59,071 nt of DNA from Solirubrobacterales bacterium (GTDB lineage Bacteria > Actinomycetota > Thermoleophilia > Solirubrobacterales > Solirubrobacteraceae), in assembly GCA_026392255.1 (NCBI GenBank), contig JAPLCJ010000016.1:1-59071 (forward strand). Direction: 5' to 3'. Shown one piece after another: positions 58,912-59,071 of this stretch (position 1 is the stretch's first letter; every line of letters begins with the position of its first letter). A program made the position numbers and the translations under genes. Below the pieces are notes generated by a model, which was not told where the DNA came from, searched no databases, and was given only the letters and a program-made list of their open reading frames with translations.

Positions 58912-59071
58912 TCAGGGGAGCACGACAAGGTCAAGATTACGCGTTTGGACGGCGTCGAGGATCCTCGGGAGTGCTTTGATGGTGTTCAGGTGTGAGCCTT
59001 CGGACGAGTAATCGTCACCGTCGTGCAACAGGATGACATCGCCCGCCGTGACCGTTTCGCTCGCATCCTTG
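58912..59071 (-). CDS. Polysaccharide deacetylase, C-terminal part (continues beyond window)
   Basis: On the minus strand the last 52 codons of a gene entering from beyond 59071 read GDVILLHDGDDYSSEGSHLN, then TIKALPRILDAV and LDLVVLP before TGA. This is the C-terminal signature of NodB-type polysaccharide deacetylases (the LLHD motif with its His). The catalytic N-terminal motifs lie outside the window. It is followed 58 bp later by the DegT aminotransferase. Confidence 0.85.
   Translation of the reverse strand, partial: KDASETVTAGDVILLHDGDDYSSEGSHLNTIKALPRILDAVQTRNLDLVVLP

Overview
This window looks like a chromosomal segment of a moderately GC-rich actinobacterium (Actinomycetota). The evidence is a dnaK-grpE-dnaJ-hspR operon, a paired inositol-3-phosphate synthase and phosphatidylinositol-phosphate synthase, split purS/purQ/purL genes, a c-di-AMP riboswitch in front of a cell-wall peptidase gene, many GTG/TTG starts, and many genes with a TANNNT -10 box only 6-10 nt before the start codon (leaderless transcription). 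The gene styles recall Thermoleophilia, but that placement is inference. I see no phage, transposase, rRNA or CRISPR array; the content is mostly housekeeping.

Layout. 1-4.7 kb: 3' part of a giant secreted fibronectin-III repeat protein, then a TetR regulator. 5.4-6.9 kb: two divergent tRNA-Ala genes around an acidic protein, then greA. 6.9-10.4 kb: small secreted and membrane proteins, an M23-like peptidase behind a c-di-AMP riboswitch, and an SDR. 10.5-12.8 kb: a coupled pair of acyl-CoA dehydrogenases. 13-20.6 kb: a minus-strand lipoate / 2-oxoacid dehydrogenase region (lpd, a lipoyl-less E2, lipB, lipA) running into a D,D-carboxypeptidase, with one divergent secreted protein inside. 21-26 kb: argF, an rRNA/tRNA uracil methyltransferase, a 61-bp tandem repeat array, a RelE-like toxin-antitoxin pair and a quinone oxidoreductase. 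26-33.8 kb: minus-strand inositol-lipid region (UDG-like protein, glycosyltransferase-PHP fusion, Ino1 with a histone-like tail, PIP synthase, PAP2 phosphatase, large membrane protein, alpha/beta hydrolase). 33.8-35.4 kb: nth and an EamA transporter. 35.5-39.7 kb: dnaK-grpE-dnaJ-hspR. 39.7-40.7 kb: MazF-type toxin-antitoxin and a GYD protein. 40.7-54 kb: purine cluster purD-E-B-(exoD)-C-S-Q-L-F-(recQ)-N-H. 54-59 kb: beta-propeller protein and a surface-glycan operon (deacetylase, DegT aminotransferase, epimerase, glycosyltransferase fused to a degenerate deacetylase).

Working together: the purine cluster encodes nearly the whole PRPP-to-IMP route except purM and purK. lipA, lipB, lpd and E2 serve lipoylation and 2-oxoacid dehydrogenases. 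Ino1, PIP synthase and PAP2 form a plausible phosphatidylinositol pathway that includes a candidate for the poorly defined PIP phosphatase step. The most unusual items are the glycosyltransferase-PHP fusion, the K/A/P-rich tail on Ino1, the glycosyltransferase with a pseudo-deacetylase tail, the hairpin repeat family, paired palindromes around the RelE-like pair, and a 25-codon leaderless ORF coupled to E2.
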